Of a stretch of 64,000 bases of DNA, positions 1 through 8,073 are shown piece after piece. Origin of the DNA: Marinobacter bryozoorum (GTDB taxonomy: Bacteria; Pseudomonadota; Gammaproteobacteria; Pseudomonadales; Oleiphilaceae); contig NZ_JAKZAH010000019.1 in assembly GCF_023156245.1 (NCBI RefSeq), positions 1-64,000 of the forward strand, in the 5' to 3' direction. Position numbers and translations under genes: made by a program. The notes below the pieces were generated by a model, which saw nothing but the letters and a program-made list of their open reading frames with translations, was not told where the DNA came from and searched no databases. Within the stretch, counting starts at the first letter, position 1, and every line of letters starts with the position of its first letter.

Positions 1-72
1 CCTTCGGACTGGCGCCTTGGCCAGAGGCCCCAGCGTCACGCAGTAGGTCAGCGAATTAACCAAACGGGACAC
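1..72 (-). CDS. Partial CDS, 5' end only, unknown
   Basis: An open frame of 24 codons starts with GTG and runs off the left edge. The GTG overlaps the last base of the upstream enoyl-CoA hydratase stop codon (TAG/GTG sharing the G), which suggests translational coupling in an operon. A GGAAAG stretch lies at ribosome-binding distance. The visible N-terminus begins MSRLVNSLTYCVTLGPLAK. It is too short to assign to a family. Confidence 0.4.
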   Translation of the reverse strand, partial: MSRLVNSLTYCVTLGPLAKAPVRR

Positions 73-854
73 TAGCAATCTTTCCATTCCGGCTTGCGCT
101 TATCCAGAAACGCACAGATCCCTTCCCTAGCATCGTCGGCCTGCAGGTTATCCGCCATGATTTTGGCCGTATAGTCGTAGGCCTCAGTCAGTGGCATTTC
201 CAGTTGCTGATAAAACGCGCCCTTTCCAATCTTCAGTGTGTGCCCGGATTTTCCGGCAATTGTGCGTGCCATGGCGTATACCGTTTCATCCAGTAGTGAC
301 TCATCAACCACCCGGTTGACCAGCCCGATCTGCTCAGCGCGGGTGGCACTGATCATTTCACCGGTCAGCAGCATCTCCATGGCGTGCTTGCGGGATACGT
401 TGCGTGACAATGCCACCATGGGCGTTGAGCAGAACAGGCCAATGTTCACCCCCGGCGTGGCAAAACGGGCCGAATCCGCCGCAACCGCCAGGTCACAACT
501 GGCCACCAGCTGACATCCGGCGGCAGTTGCCACGCCAGCCACCCGGGCAATCACTGGCTTTGGAAGAGTCACCACCTGTTGCATCACTTTGCTGCACTTA
601 TCAAACAGCGCTAACTGGAATTCATGGCTGCCAAGCTGGTCGCGGATTTCTTTAAGGTTGTGGCCTGCGCAAAACACACTGCCCGCAGCTCCCAGCACCA
701 CCACCCGTGTATTGTCGTCTGCTGCGATATCCGTGAGGGCCTCCGACAGGGCATCAAGCATGGCCATGGAAAGGCTGTTGCGCTGGTCGGGCTCGTTCAG
801 TGTGAGCGTGGTAATGCCGTTATCGTCGGTATCTCGCGTCAACAGGTTGGTCAT
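72..854 (-). CDS. Enoyl-CoA hydratase/isomerase family protein (ECHDC3-like)
   Basis: Crotonase-superfamily protein of 260 residues, expected to act on acyl-CoA thioesters in the cytoplasm. The oxyanion-hole region GSVFCAGHNL lies near residues 58-67, and the second conserved block (VATAAGCQLVASCDLAVAA, then TPGVNIGLFCSTP) spans about 108-145. The GLFCSTP signature resembles the ECHDC3-type branch rather than classical FadB-type hydratases, so the exact substrate is uncertain. I chose the ATG at 854, which has GAGG nine bases upstream. A longer start at 869 would add MRQLT, but that ATG itself overlaps the GAGG. The gene is probably coupled to the downstream gene at the window edge. Confidence 0.85.
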   Translation of the reverse strand: MTNLLTRDTDDNGITTLTLNEPDQRNSLSMAMLDALSEALTDIAADDNTRVVVLGAAGSVFCAGHNLKEIRDQLGSHEFQLALFDKCSKVMQQVVTLPKPVIARVAGVATAAGCQLVASCDLAVAADSARFATPGVNIGLFCSTPMVALSRNVSRKHAMEMLLTGEMISATRAEQIGLVNRVVDESLLDETVYAMARTIAGKSGHTLKIGKGAFYQQLEMPLTEAYDYTAKIMADNLQADDAREGICAFLDKRKPEWKDC

Positions 855-960
855 TGTTAATTGCCTCATTTTTGTTAAGTCGGGGTTGTTTTCAGGTAAT
901 CAGTATCGGCTATGGCAGCCCTGCTGTCGAAGCACTTCGGAAGGCACCTGTCCCCCGGTT

Positions 961-1041
961 CGTGATATCGTTCGGATCATATCAGCCCGTACAGCCACCA
1001 AAGTTGAGGTTCGGGGCTATGAGCAGAAAATCGGACACTGA
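961..1041 (+). pseudogene. BrnT toxin remnant, C-terminal tail only
   Basis: The frame reads RDIVRIISARTATKVEVRG and stops at 1039-1041. This matches the C-terminal end of BrnT ribonuclease toxins, where an RIISAR-A-T motif precedes the stop. The rest of the toxin (about 65 residues) is absent: upstream sequence is the 5' flank of the enoyl-CoA hydratase. The tail overlaps the BrnA start at 1019, as in normal brnTA operons. The toxin must therefore be dead. Confidence 0.6.
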
Positions 1042-1272
1042 CTGGAAGCACCTGGCTGAGATGGATGATGAGGCCATCGCCACTGATGACATCCCGGAAC
1101 TGGATAGGTTTTTTTTGAGCGGGCGAGGGTGCGTGTTCCGGCCAAGCAACCAGTAACCCTGCGAATTGATGAGGACGTTCTGGAGTGGTTCAGGTCTCAG
1201 GGGAAGGGGTATCAGACCCGCATCAACAAGTTGCTCAGGCTTTACATGGAAAGTCAGCAGTCACGGAGGTGA
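1019..1272 (+). pseudogene. BrnA antitoxin pseudogene (frameshifted copy 1)
   Basis: Starts MSRKSDTDWKHLAEMDDEA and is nearly identical to the intact copy at 7686-7940. A one-base deletion in the poly-T tract around 1109-1118 (eight T here; TGC plus seven T in the other copy) shifts the frame after IPELD. The remaining sequence continues in the other frame (ERARVRVPAKQPVTLRID, then WFRSQGKGYQTRINKLLRL) to a TGA at 1272. BrnA antitoxins bind their own promoter and neutralise BrnT. This copy cannot make full-length protein. Confidence 0.75.
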
Positions 1273-1379
1273 TGGTCGGCCTGCATTTGGCCAAACTCAA
1301 TCAGCGTGTTGTAAATGATTTCATCAAAGTCAGTGAGGGCCGTTTCCGAGAATTCCACCGTCCATAGTGGCGTCTGCAC
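1254..1379 (-). pseudogene. ParE toxin remnant, N-terminal part
   Basis: A GTG at 1379, overlapping the 3' end of the ParD gene region by spacing typical of parDE, opens a 41-codon frame. It includes WTVEFSETALTDFDEII and FGQMQADHHL, which match the N-terminal helices of ParE/RelE-type toxins (usually about 95-100 residues). The homology stops near 1276, exactly where the BrnA pseudogene begins on the other strand, so the toxin was cut by a recombination joint. The protein should be inactive. Confidence 0.6.
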
Positions 1380-1383
1380 GTTT

Positions 1384-1665
1384 TCAGCTCTCCCTGGTGA
1401 TTCTGGATGCTCGGCTGGTCAGGTAGTCTGCGATTTCTTCTCCCACGCCGAGAGAAACCGTGCGTCCTGAGTCGGCGTCTGAGAGCCCCTCGTCCAAAGC
1501 CTCGCGCAGTTCGTGCAGTTTCCTTTGGTGACGAAGTTCCTGTTGTTCAACCAACCTCAGGCCTTCTCGCAAAACCTCGCTGGCATTCTGATAGCGACCA
1601 GCCTTGACCAGCATGTCTACCAGAGTGTTCTGGTGGTCCGTCAGTACGATATTTCGGGTAGCCAT
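1384..1665 (-). CDS. ParD-like antitoxin (type II TA)
   Basis: A 93-residue ribbon-helix-helix antitoxin. The N-terminal RHH DNA-binding part reads MATRNIVLTDHQNTLVDMLV followed by GRYQNASEVLREGLRLVE, the classical ParD pattern. The C-terminal half is the toxin-wrapping region. The partner ParE immediately downstream is truncated, so the antitoxin is now an orphan. A palindrome overlapping the -10 box upstream (1690-1702) is a plausible autoregulatory operator. Confidence 0.8.
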   Translation of the reverse strand: MATRNIVLTDHQNTLVDMLVKAGRYQNASEVLREGLRLVEQQELRHQRKLHELREALDEGLSDADSGRTVSLGVGEEIADYLTSRASRITRES

Positions 1666-1689
1666 CTCAAGTTCCCTGCTGTAACTGTT

Positions 1690-1720
1690 GGCATATTATG
1701 CCATCGATCTGCGACAGTAA
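1690..1720 (-). promoter_or_regulatory. Promoter and operator of parD
   Basis: On the minus strand TTACTG and TAATAT are separated by 16 bases. The -10 box lies inside the perfect palindrome GGCATATTATGCC (1690-1702), 24 bases before the ParD start. Autorepression by RHH antitoxins at such sites is known for the family; binding here is inferred. Confidence 0.45.
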
Positions 1721-1750
1721 GGAACCGGATCAATCTGCGACAGATCGTAA

Positions 1751-1780
1751 ACAAAAACGGCCGGCATAGGCCGACCGTTT
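1751..1780 (-). terminator. Rho-independent terminator of flagellin 1
   Basis: On the minus strand, AAACGGTCGGCC, a three-base loop and GCCGGCCGTTTTTGTTT form a GC-rich stem followed by T residues, 20-50 bases after the flagellin stop codon. Confidence 0.8.
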
Positions 1781-1799
1781 CCTTACCATATTTTAGGTG

Positions 1800-3995
1800 T
1801 TAGCCCTGTAGCAACTGCAACACCTGCTGCGGCCGGGCGTTGGCCTGGGCCAGTACCGACAGGCCGGCGGACTGCAGTACCTGGGTCCGGGCCAGTTCCG
1901 CTGTCTCCGCGGCGAAGTCGGCATCGCGGATCCGGCTGTTAGAGGCCGAAAGGTTCTCGGAGGTGGTGCTCAGGTTTTGAATCGTGGATTCGAAACGGTT
2001 TTGGACCGCACCCAGCTGTGCCCTGAAGCCGTTGATCGTGTCTATTGCGTAGTCTACGGAGATCATCGCAATATCTGCGCCTTCGCGGGTGGAGATGTCG
2101 ATATCGTTAACGGTCTGAGTGTCATCTTCGACGGTTGCTACCAGGGGCTCTATGGTTTCTGTGGCAGCGTCGAACGTGCCATCGCCATTGAGGTCTGCTT
2201 GGATGTCGACGGTGAATGGCTCGCCAAACTGGGAGGAGAAGAAGATCTCGTCATTGTCAGCATTCAGGTGAGCTTCGATGTGTGTGTCGTTGGACTGGGC
2301 GTTTACCTGGCTGACGATATCATTCAGCGACGTGATGCCCTCGAATTCGTATGCGGTACCGTTGATGTCGATGTTGAAGTTGTAGGACTCACCGTCTGCA
2401 AACTTGTCGGCTAGTGTTATGGATTTTGCAGCGGTAAGAGGGGCCGTGGAAGTGACGCTATTTACGGTACCACCATCGGCGGCGTTGAAGCCTGAGATAG
2501 AGTAGTTGGCGGAGGTAGAGCTGTTACTCAGATCAATCTGAGTAGCAGTACCGCCATTGATCGCTGCACTCAGGTCGCCATCGAGGCCCGCATCGGCCAG
2601 AGCAGTATTAATGGCATCGTTGAGGTCCGTCATGGTATTGCCGGTGCCGGCGGCCAAGGTGAAGTTAACTGTGGTATCAGCAGCGCCATCGTTTACGACA
2701 AAGGAGCCAGTGACACCGGAGTCCAGGTCAATAGCGCTACCGAAGTCAGCTAGGGCATCACTAGGTGACGTGCCAGTAGTGGCGACTGCACCATTAACTG
2801 AGGGTGCAGTCACAGTAGTCGTAGAGTCACTGAGCGAAACGGTGTCAAGTGCATAGGACGTATCAGTCGACGCGTTCTCAAGATCTAGCGCGGTGCCGTT
2901 CGCAACAACCGACAAGTCTCCATATCCTGCATCGGATAGCTCGTCGCTAATAGCCGTCGCCAATTCACCCAGATTGGTGGCTGTGTTACCGGTAACTGTG
3001 AATGAAACCGGTGAAGAGCCGGAGCCGTTGTCAATGTTAAACGAAACAATAATGTCCGCAGTCAGGTCTAAGCCATCAGCACCCGATACGAGCTGGGTTG
3101 AAGAGTTTGTAACGGGGGTGGGTGCGAGGCTGAAGTCGGTGCCTGTTACGGATACTTGGCTACCGGTACTGTCACTGATAGAAATGTCAGCACTGAGGTT
3201 CGTGGACTCAGTGTTCGAGAAAACGATAGAGCTACCATCGCCAGAAACGGCTGCCGAAATGCCGGTCAGGTTACCGTTAGTGGTAATGGCATTGTTGATA
3301 GCGGTTGCGAGGGTATTTACATCCGATACTGAGGACGTATCAACATTCAGAAGCTCACCGCCCAGCGTTATGTCGGCGGTTACGGTCGTACCCAGATCCA
3401 ATGATGAGACATTGATGGGAGTTTCTCCAGTAGCACCCTGTTCCACCGCGAAGCTTGCTAAACCACTGGTCTCTTTCATGACCGAGCCAATCTGGCTCCC
3501 CCGAGAATCCAAGCCGCTGATTGCAATTGTTTCACCAGTATTTGCGCCAACTTGGAAAGTCTGAGTCGAAAACGTTCCATCCAAGACCTTAAGCCCGTTA
3601 AACGAAGTCTGGCTTGCAATCCTGTTGATCTCTTCAATCCGTTGCTGGACCTCTTGATTCAGTGCCTGACGGTCAGAGATGCTGTTGGTCGCGTTGGCGG
3701 ACTGAACGGCCAGCTCCCGGATGCGCTGCAGGTTGTTGGTGATCTCATCCATGGCACCTTCTGCGGTTTGTGCCAGGGAAATGCCGTCATTGGCATTACG
3801 TTGTGCCTGGTTCAGGCCGGAGATCTGTGATTGGAAGCGTTCGGATATTGCCAGGCCCGCGGCATCGTCTTTCGCAGAGTTGATCCGCAGACCGGATGAC
3901 AGTCGCTCAAGCGCGACGTTGGCATCGCCCTGTGATGCGTTCAGATTGCGCTGTGCATTCAGCGACGCAATGTTGGTGTTGATGATCTGAGGCAT
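1800..3995 (-). CDS. fliC: Flagellin (large, 731 aa)
   Basis: Filament subunit exported by the flagellar type III system. The conserved N-terminal D0/D1 region ([37 protein letters not shown], about residues 1-170) and C-terminal D1/D0 region (last about 90 residues, ending [13 protein letters not shown]) are complete. Between them lie more than 400 residues of Ser/Thr/Asp/Gly-rich variable sequence with repeated beta-type modules. The protein is much longer than the roughly 490 residues of Pseudomonas or E. coli flagellins. The start at 3995 has an AGGGAGAAGGG ribosome site. A second flagellin on the opposite strand (11483) shares the ends but not the centre. The gene has its own promoter region and terminator. 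Confidence 0.95.
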   Translation of the reverse strand: MPQIINTNIASLNAQRNLNASQGDANVALERLSSGLRINSAKDDAAGLAISERFQSQISGLNQAQRNANDGISLAQTAEGAMDEITNNLQRIRELAVQSANATNSISDRQALNQEVQQRIEEINRIASQTSFNGLKVLDGTFSTQTFQVGANTGETIAISGLDSRGSQIGSVMKETSGLASFAVEQGATGETPINVSSLDLGTTVTADITLGGELLNVDTSSVSDVNTLATAINNAITTNGNLTGISAAVSGDGSSIVFSNTESTNLSADISISDSTGSQVSVTGTDFSLAPTPVTNSSTQLVSGADGLDLTADIIVSFNIDNGSGSSPVSFTVTGNTATNLGELATAISDELSDAGYGDLSVVANGTALDLENASTDTSYALDTVSLSDSTTTVTAPSVNGAVATTGTSPSDALADFGSAIDLDSGVTGSFVVNDGAADTTVNFTLAAGTGNTMTDLNDAINTALADAGLDGDLSAAINGGTATQIDLSNSSTSANYSISGFNAADGGTVNSVTSTAPLTAAKSITLADKFADGESYNFNIDINGTAYEFEGITSLNDIVSQVNAQSNDTHIEAHLNADNDEIFFSSQFGEPFTVDIQADLNGDGTFDAATETIEPLVATVEDDTQTVNDIDISTREGADIAMISVDYAIDTINGFRAQLGAVQNRFESTIQNLSTTSENLSASNSRIRDADFAAETAELARTQVLQSAGLSVLAQANARPQQVLQLLQG

Positions 3996-4091
3996 AACCC
4001 TTCTCCCTGCTAAGAGATGCCGGACGGTGCTCCCGAAGGCGGAAACTTCTGCCGGCGCAAATTCGTTGAATTGCCGTTTTGCCGGATATCT

Positions 4092-4107
4092 AGCGAAGGG
4101 TGTGCCA
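4092..4107 (-). promoter_or_regulatory. Candidate sigma-54 promoter of flagellin 1
   Basis: The minus strand reads TGGCACACCCTTCGCT. It carries GG and GC at the -24/-12 spacing of sigma-54 promoters with one mismatch in the -12 element, about 100 bases before the flagellin start. A weak sigma-28-like arrangement (CAAA-N15-GCTAGATA) overlaps it. The 3996-4349 gap otherwise holds only a 30-bp repeat (4205-4234). Confidence 0.35.
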
Positions 4108-4204
4108 GTTTTGCGAAAGGCCGTTTAAGGGGCTGTTTTTGAAGTTATTTAGATAATCGCGACAGGAGTGGGGCAGGAAGGGTTGCCAGAATACTGGCGC
4201 CGGC

Positions 4205-4234
4205 AAGGGAAACGAATTGCCGCTTTTTCAGCCA
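4205..4234. repeat. 30-bp direct repeat, copy 1 (copy 2 at 6874-6903)
   Basis: Thirty bases beginning AAGGGAAACG are repeated at 6874-6903 in the same orientation with one mismatch. Both copies are intergenic. Copy 1 lies between the flagellin promoter region and the aldehyde dehydrogenase; copy 2 lies between a hypothetical gene and the VapC toxin gene. Confidence 0.7.
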
Positions 4235-4349
4235 ATCCCGGGTAATGTCTTTGTTGGTTTCGGGAAAAATAGAGTCGCCAGAGGCTGGTGGCCCCTGGCG
4301 GTGTGGAATCAACCGGTTTTAAGGATGGGCCTGAAATTGAAGCATTCAC

Positions 4350-5816
4350 TCAGAACGGATACTGCCTGGGTGTTCGCTGAACGCTGACCCACTGCACCGT
4401 TGAGAACTCCTCGATGGCCCAGTCGCCGTTAAAGCGGCCCAGGCCGGAGTTTTTCTCGCCACCGAAGGGCAGGGCGGCTTCATCGTTCACCGGCATGTCG
4501 TTCACATGGGTCATCCCGGCCCGCACCTGGCGGGCGAAGTTCAGGCCCCGTTCCGTGTTGCCGCTGAACACCGCACTGGAAAGGCCGAACTCCGTGCCAT
4601 TGGCCAGTTCCAGGGCATGCTGTTCATCCCTCGCCTTCTGGATGCCGGCAATGGGTCCGAAGATCTCCTCGGCGCTCAGTTCCATATCGGGCGTTACATC
4701 ACCGAATACGTGGGGTGGAAGCATCTGCCCGCTGACTTCGCCCTCCAGCAACACCGTCGCCCCTTCTTTTTTCGCGCCTGCGATCTTGTGCTGCAGGCCC
4801 TCAAGCTGGGACTGATTGATAATCGGGCCAATGGCGGTTTCGATATCCGAAGGATCACCCACCTTGAGGGTTTTGACGTGGGCGACAAAGGCGGCCACGA
4901 ATTCGTCGTAGCGACTTTGATCGACAATGATCCGGTTGATGGCCATGCAGATCTGACCCTGATGCAGGAACTTGCCGAACACAGCGGCTTTCGCGGCCTG
5001 CTCTACATCCGCGTCATCCAGGACCACAAAGGGACTGTTGCCGCCCAGCTCCAGCGCTACCTTCTTTATATGGTCACCGCCGTTTGCAATGCGACCGATA
5101 TTCTTGCCGACAGGGGTAGAGCCGGTGAACGAAATCAGCGCAGGCACCGGGTGGGCGACGAAGTCGTCACCGATCTCGGAGCCGGCACCCACCACGACAC
5201 TCAGCACGCCGGCGGGCAGACCGGCCTCTTCGAAGATGCGAGCCAGCAAAAGCCCACCGGTTACCGGGGTATCGCTGGCAGGTTTGATCACCACTGCGTT
5301 ACCAAGGGCCAGCGCCGGAGCGACCGACCGCTGGGACAGGTGCAGGGGGAAGTTCCAGGGACTGATCACCCCGACCACGCCCAATGGGCGCCGGTAGACC
5401 AGGTTCTCCTTGCCCGGGATGTCGCTGGCCATGGTGTAGCCATGCGCCCTTGCCGGCATACTCGCCGATTCCAGGGTAATGCCGCGAGCGCTTTCCCACT
5501 CCACCATCGCCTTCAGGCGGGTGCTGCCGGATTCGCGAATCAGCCAGTCGATGATTTCCTCTTTACGCTCATCGAAAATCGACACGGCCCGAAGCAGCAC
5601 GGCGGCTCGCTCTGAAGGTGCCCGGTTGGCCCAGGCTTGCTGGGCGGCTTCGGCCTTACGGTAGGCCTTGTCCAGATCGTCTGAGTTGGCGAGCCGAATG
5701 CTCACCAGCTCCTCTCCGGAGTATGGGTTCATCACCGGGCGCGTGGTTTCACTACTGCCTTCACGCCATTCACCGGCCAGCGGTTGCAAATGAAAATCCT
5801 GGTACAGGTCAGCCAT
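4350..5816 (-). CDS. NAD(P)-dependent aldehyde dehydrogenase
   Basis: A 488-residue cytosolic enzyme that oxidises an aldehyde to the acid. The ALDH fold is complete: the substrate/cofactor segment SPWNFPLHL (about 152-160), the catalytic base Glu256 in VALELGG, and the nucleophile Cys290 in HQGQICM. Sequence style ([29 protein letters not shown]) resembles the vanillin/benzaldehyde/salicylaldehyde dehydrogenase group, so an aromatic aldehyde is a reasonable guess but unproven. It stands alone between flagellin 1 and hypothetical genes, with no pathway partners beside it. Confidence 0.9.
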   Translation of the reverse strand: MADLYQDFHLQPLAGEWREGSSETTRPVMNPYSGEELVSIRLANSDDLDKAYRKAEAAQQAWANRAPSERAAVLLRAVSIFDERKEEIIDWLIRESGSTRLKAMVEWESARGITLESASMPARAHGYTMASDIPGKENLVYRRPLGVVGVISPWNFPLHLSQRSVAPALALGNAVVIKPASDTPVTGGLLLARIFEEAGLPAGVLSVVVGAGSEIGDDFVAHPVPALISFTGSTPVGKNIGRIANGGDHIKKVALELGGNSPFVVLDDADVEQAAKAAVFGKFLHQGQICMAINRIIVDQSRYDEFVAAFVAHVKTLKVGDPSDIETAIGPIINQSQLEGLQHKIAGAKKEGATVLLEGEVSGQMLPPHVFGDVTPDMELSAEEIFGPIAGIQKARDEQHALELANGTEFGLSSAVFSGNTERGLNFARQVRAGMTHVNDMPVNDEAALPFGGEKNSGLGRFNGDWAIEEFSTVQWVSVQRTPRQYPF

Positions 5817-5889
5817 TGCACATCTCCCTTCGCACTGAATGTGAGCCTGTCAGTGTAGCCGGTGGCGACCGTGGTTTCGGGTGGAATAG

Positions 5890-5982
5890 GGGAAACTACT
5901 GCGCGATGAGCAAGGCATAGCGAGCGATACCACACAGTGGTATGAGCCGGTGCTGAAAAGGATCGAGGTTATGGTGTACTGA
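5890..5982 (+). other. Possible C-terminal gene remnant in a 190-bp gap
   Basis: Between the aldehyde dehydrogenase and the next gene one frame lacks a start codon but reads KLLRDEQGIASDTTQWYEP, then VLKRIEVMVY and a stop at 5980-5982. The composition looks protein-like. I do not recognise the family. It may be a gene end left by deletion, or chance. Confidence 0.2.
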
Positions 5983-6008
5983 GTGGTTGTCTACAAGAGG
6001 ATCAGCCC

Positions 6009-6527
6009 CTACAACAGCTCGGCGTTTTCTATCAGGGACTTCAGTTCATCCGTGTTTAAAAAGTCGGTATCAACTTTAATGTAGCTCCTATCTGGTCCGT
6101 TCAAATAAACCATGCTTTTCTCATCCTTGAGCAGGTAATACGCTCGGAAATCCTGACCTTTCCATACCCCACTCTCTGATTGTTCTAAAAAAAACGTCCG
6201 GAAGTCCTGAATGTCGCTGGCATCACACGAGTCACTTGTCGCAGCGCTCCGCTCAAGTTCCATTGCTTTGGAGAAGAATTCCTCTGGCGGACATCCGTTG
6301 GTGGGAACAGTAGGTTGATTGGTGAATGTGAGATAATTTCGACCTGGCTCGTTGCCGTAACGAATTGCCAGGAACGTTTCATTATCCTGGACACCAATGG
6401 CGGCTAGCTGGCTTGGCACCTGAAAACGAAAGTCGGCAAAAACGAGGTCCACCTGTGTGTCTGCCGATGTATGCAGGCTAAACAGAATGCACGAGATGAG
6501 GGGCGCGACTGGGCTTATTCTGAACAT
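6009..6527 (-). CDS. Hypothetical secreted protein
   Basis: A 172-residue protein with an N-terminal signal peptide (hydrophobic stretch PLISCILFSLHTSA, probable cleavage near residue 22). The mature part has two cysteines (NGCPPEE and SDSCDAS) that could form a periplasmic disulfide. No family was recognised. Its start lies two bases after the stop of the upstream gene at 6529-6849, so the two are almost certainly co-transcribed and probably functionally linked. Base composition is more AT-rich than the surrounding core genes, suggesting acquired DNA. Confidence 0.65.
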   Translation of the reverse strand: MFRISPVAPLISCILFSLHTSADTQVDLVFADFRFQVPSQLAAIGVQDNETFLAIRYGNEPGRNYLTFTNQPTVPTNGCPPEEFFSKAMELERSAATSDSCDASDIQDFRTFFLEQSESGVWKGQDFRAYYLLKDEKSMVYLNGPDRSYIKVDTDFLNTDELKSLIENAELL

Positions 6528-6528
6528 A

Positions 6529-6849
6529 TTACAGCCCCATCAGGGCAAGTCGCAGAGCCGACTTGCTGTTTATCTGCACCCGTTGGCGACACACCTGGTA
6601 GATCTCACGTTCTTCTTCTGCGATGCGCGTCAGGATCTTTCGGAATTGCGTGATGAGGTACTTGAGGCTGGGGCGGGCTTGAGGTGGGCGGGGAACCAGG
6701 TCCATGTTTCCTGTGCATTTGCCTGCCTCAGATAAAGCCTCGTGGGCGAGCCGTGCTACTCGTTGATTTATCTGGGACGGCTTGGCTGTGCCTTCTCCCC
6801 AGAAATAATTAATGATATCCGAAACATATTTTTGCTCTTCCTGAGTCAT
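6529..6849 (-). CDS. Hypothetical cytoplasmic protein
   Basis: A 106-residue protein beginning MTQEEQKYVSDIINYFWGEG. I chose the ATG at 6849 because GGAGGAGCAAC precedes it; the open frame extends further upstream through low-quality sequence. It has a charged, helical composition with a basic C-terminal half (FRKILTRIAEEEREIYQVCR) and no signal peptide. No family was recognised. It forms a two-gene operon with the secreted protein downstream. The 30-bp repeat copy at 6874-6903 lies directly upstream. Confidence 0.6.
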   Translation of the reverse strand: MTQEEQKYVSDIINYFWGEGTAKPSQINQRVARLAHEALSEAGKCTGNMDLVPRPPQARPSLKYLITQFRKILTRIAEEEREIYQVCRQRVQINSKSALRLALMGL

Positions 6850-6873
6850 GTTGCTCCTCCCTGCCTTCCTGTT

Positions 6874-6903
6874 AAGGGAAACGGATTGCCGCTTTTTCAG
6901 CCA
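6874..6903. repeat. 30-bp direct repeat, copy 2
   Basis: Matches 4205-4234 with one mismatch in the same orientation. It sits just upstream of the 6529-6849 gene and just after the end of the VapC gene. Confidence 0.7.
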
Positions 6904-6922
6904 GCTGGGTACGACAAAAGGC

Positions 6923-7309
6923 CTAAATTCGGCGGACAGGTCCCGGATAGCGAGCCACCAGTTCATCCGCTGTGAGTAGCAAAAAACCTTCCGTCTCGGC
7001 CTGGGCAATCAAAATCCGATCGAACGGGTCTTTGTGAATATCAGGCAGGTGACTCACAGCAAGGGTGTGCCGGGATGAGATTGACAGCTCCTGATACCCA
7101 TTGTCGACAAGTCCGCGCCTTAACAGGTGCGGATCAACCTGGAAATCCGGTCGGCCGAGTCCACTCTTGATGACCACCTCCCAGATACTGGCGGCGCTGA
7201 AATACAATCTGTTGTCATCGTTGTTGACCAGAGTTACTGCCTGGGATGATAGCTTGTGGGGCTCTGCTGCAGCCCATAGGAGGATGTGGGTATCAAGAAG
7301 CAGGTTCAC
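6923..7309 (-). CDS. PIN-domain toxin, VapC-like (Phd-associated)
   Basis: A 128-residue PIN ribonuclease starting with GTG (VNLLLDTHILLWAAAE), four bases after the antitoxin stop codon. Acidic catalytic positions are present: Asp in LLLDTH, Glu in SIWEVVIK, Asp residues in HKDPFDRILIAQA, and a C-terminal TADE. The DTHILLW and HKDPFDR motifs are typical of the PIN subgroup paired with Phd/YefM antitoxins. Toxins of this kind cleave RNA when the antitoxin is lost. The longer open frame upstream overlaps the antitoxin and is not the start. Confidence 0.85.
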   Translation of the reverse strand: MNLLLDTHILLWAAAEPHKLSSQAVTLVNNDDNRLYFSAASIWEVVIKSGLGRPDFQVDPHLLRRGLVDNGYQELSISSRHTLAVSHLPDIHKDPFDRILIAQAETEGFLLLTADELVARYPGPVRRI

Positions 7310-7310
7310 A

Positions 7311-7550
7311 TCAACCTCCAAAGATCTCAGCGATCTCTTCCTGGCCCATCCGGTCGAAATCGTCCGGGACAGTAAACTCACCGGCCAGGAAGCCAATTCG
7401 CTTCTGTTGGCTTTGCTCGGGGCTATCAATGGCAGTGACGCGGACAACCGGTTTTCCCGCCTTGGCGATAATGAACCCTTCGCCTCTGGCAGCCTGCGCG
7501 ACTAGCTGTGATAAACGTGTCTTGGCTTCATGCATGTTCACAGATTCCAC
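7311..7550 (-). CDS. Phd/YefM-family antitoxin
   Basis: A 79-residue antitoxin with the Phd N-terminal fold (MESVNMHEAKTRLSQLV, then GEGFIIAKAGKPVVRVTA) and an acidic toxin-binding tail (DDFDRMGQEEIAEIF). It starts at GTG 7550 with AGGAGG six bases upstream. It is the first gene of an operon with the PIN toxin. Two CTTAGT repeats upstream are a likely operator. Confidence 0.85.
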   Translation of the reverse strand: MESVNMHEAKTRLSQLVAQAARGEGFIIAKAGKPVVRVTAIDSPEQSQQKRIGFLAGEFTVPDDFDRMGQEEIAEIFGG

Positions 7551-7564
7551 ATTTGACCTCCTAG

Positions 7565-7584
7565 CTTAGTCTATTTGACTTAGT
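7565..7584. promoter_or_regulatory. Candidate operator of the Phd/VapC module
   Basis: CTTAGT occurs at 7565-7570 and 7579-7584, 14 bases apart, just upstream of the antitoxin ribosome site. Repeated short sites of this kind are the usual autoregulatory targets of Phd-type antitoxins. Binding here is inferred. Confidence 0.35.
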
Positions 7585-7654
7585 TTAACAAAACAGAGGG
7601 GGCGGATCCAGAACTGAAGAGTAGTTACACCTCAGATTTCTGGCTGGGTCTATT

Positions 7655-7708
7655 CGTAAAGCCGCCAAAGTTGAGGTTCGGGGCTATGAGCAGAAAATCG
7701 GACACTGA
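7655..7708 (+). pseudogene. BrnT toxin remnant, last residues (copy 2)
   Basis: The frame RKAAKVEVRGYEQKIGH followed by a stop matches the tail of the BrnT remnant at 961-1041. Even less of the toxin survives here (about 17 codons). It overlaps the BrnA start at 7686 as in an intact operon. Confidence 0.5.
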
Positions 7709-7940
7709 CTGGAAGCACCTGGCTGAGATGGATGATGAGGCCATCGCCACTGATGACATCCCGGAACTGGATAGTGCTTTTTTTGAGCGGGCGAGGGCGC
7801 GTGTTCCGGCCAAGCAACCAGTAACCCTGCGAATTGATGAGGACGTTCTGCAGTGGTTCAGGTCTCAGGGGAAAGGGTATCAGACCCGCATCAACAAGTT
7901 GCCCAGGCTTTACATGGAAAGTCAGCAGTCACAACGGTGA
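7686..7940 (+). CDS. Orphan BrnA-family antitoxin (copy 2)
   Basis: An 84-residue open frame with the BrnA pattern: an acidic N-terminal part (DDIPELDSAFFERAR) followed by the RHH-type segment RVPAKQPVTLRIDEDVL and WFRSQGKGYQTRIN. It is in frame, unlike copy 1 at 1019-1272. It carries KLPRLYM where copy 1 has KLLRLYM; the proline lies in a conserved helix and may harm folding. No BrnT toxin or obvious promoter is left upstream, so it is probably non-functional or only a DNA-binding relic. Confidence 0.7.
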   Translation: MSRKSDTDWKHLAEMDDEAIATDDIPELDSAFFERARARVPAKQPVTLRIDEDVLQWFRSQGKGYQTRINKLPRLYMESQQSQR

Positions 7941-8073
7941 TGGTCGGCTTGATTCTGGTGGGTTGTCGCTGGGGCGCTCTCCGCATTGCTGTTCAATCTG
8001 CCGGCATTGGCGACTCTTGCGTGTAAATCGCAATCATGGTGGTATTTGGTCTGAACTGCGCTGAAGGACCAGC

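Noticed and set aside
4149-4349. 66-residue minus-strand open frame between flagellin 1 and the aldehyde dehydrogenase
   Set aside because: No ribosome site, no recognisable protein features, and it covers the 30-bp repeat; composition looks non-coding.
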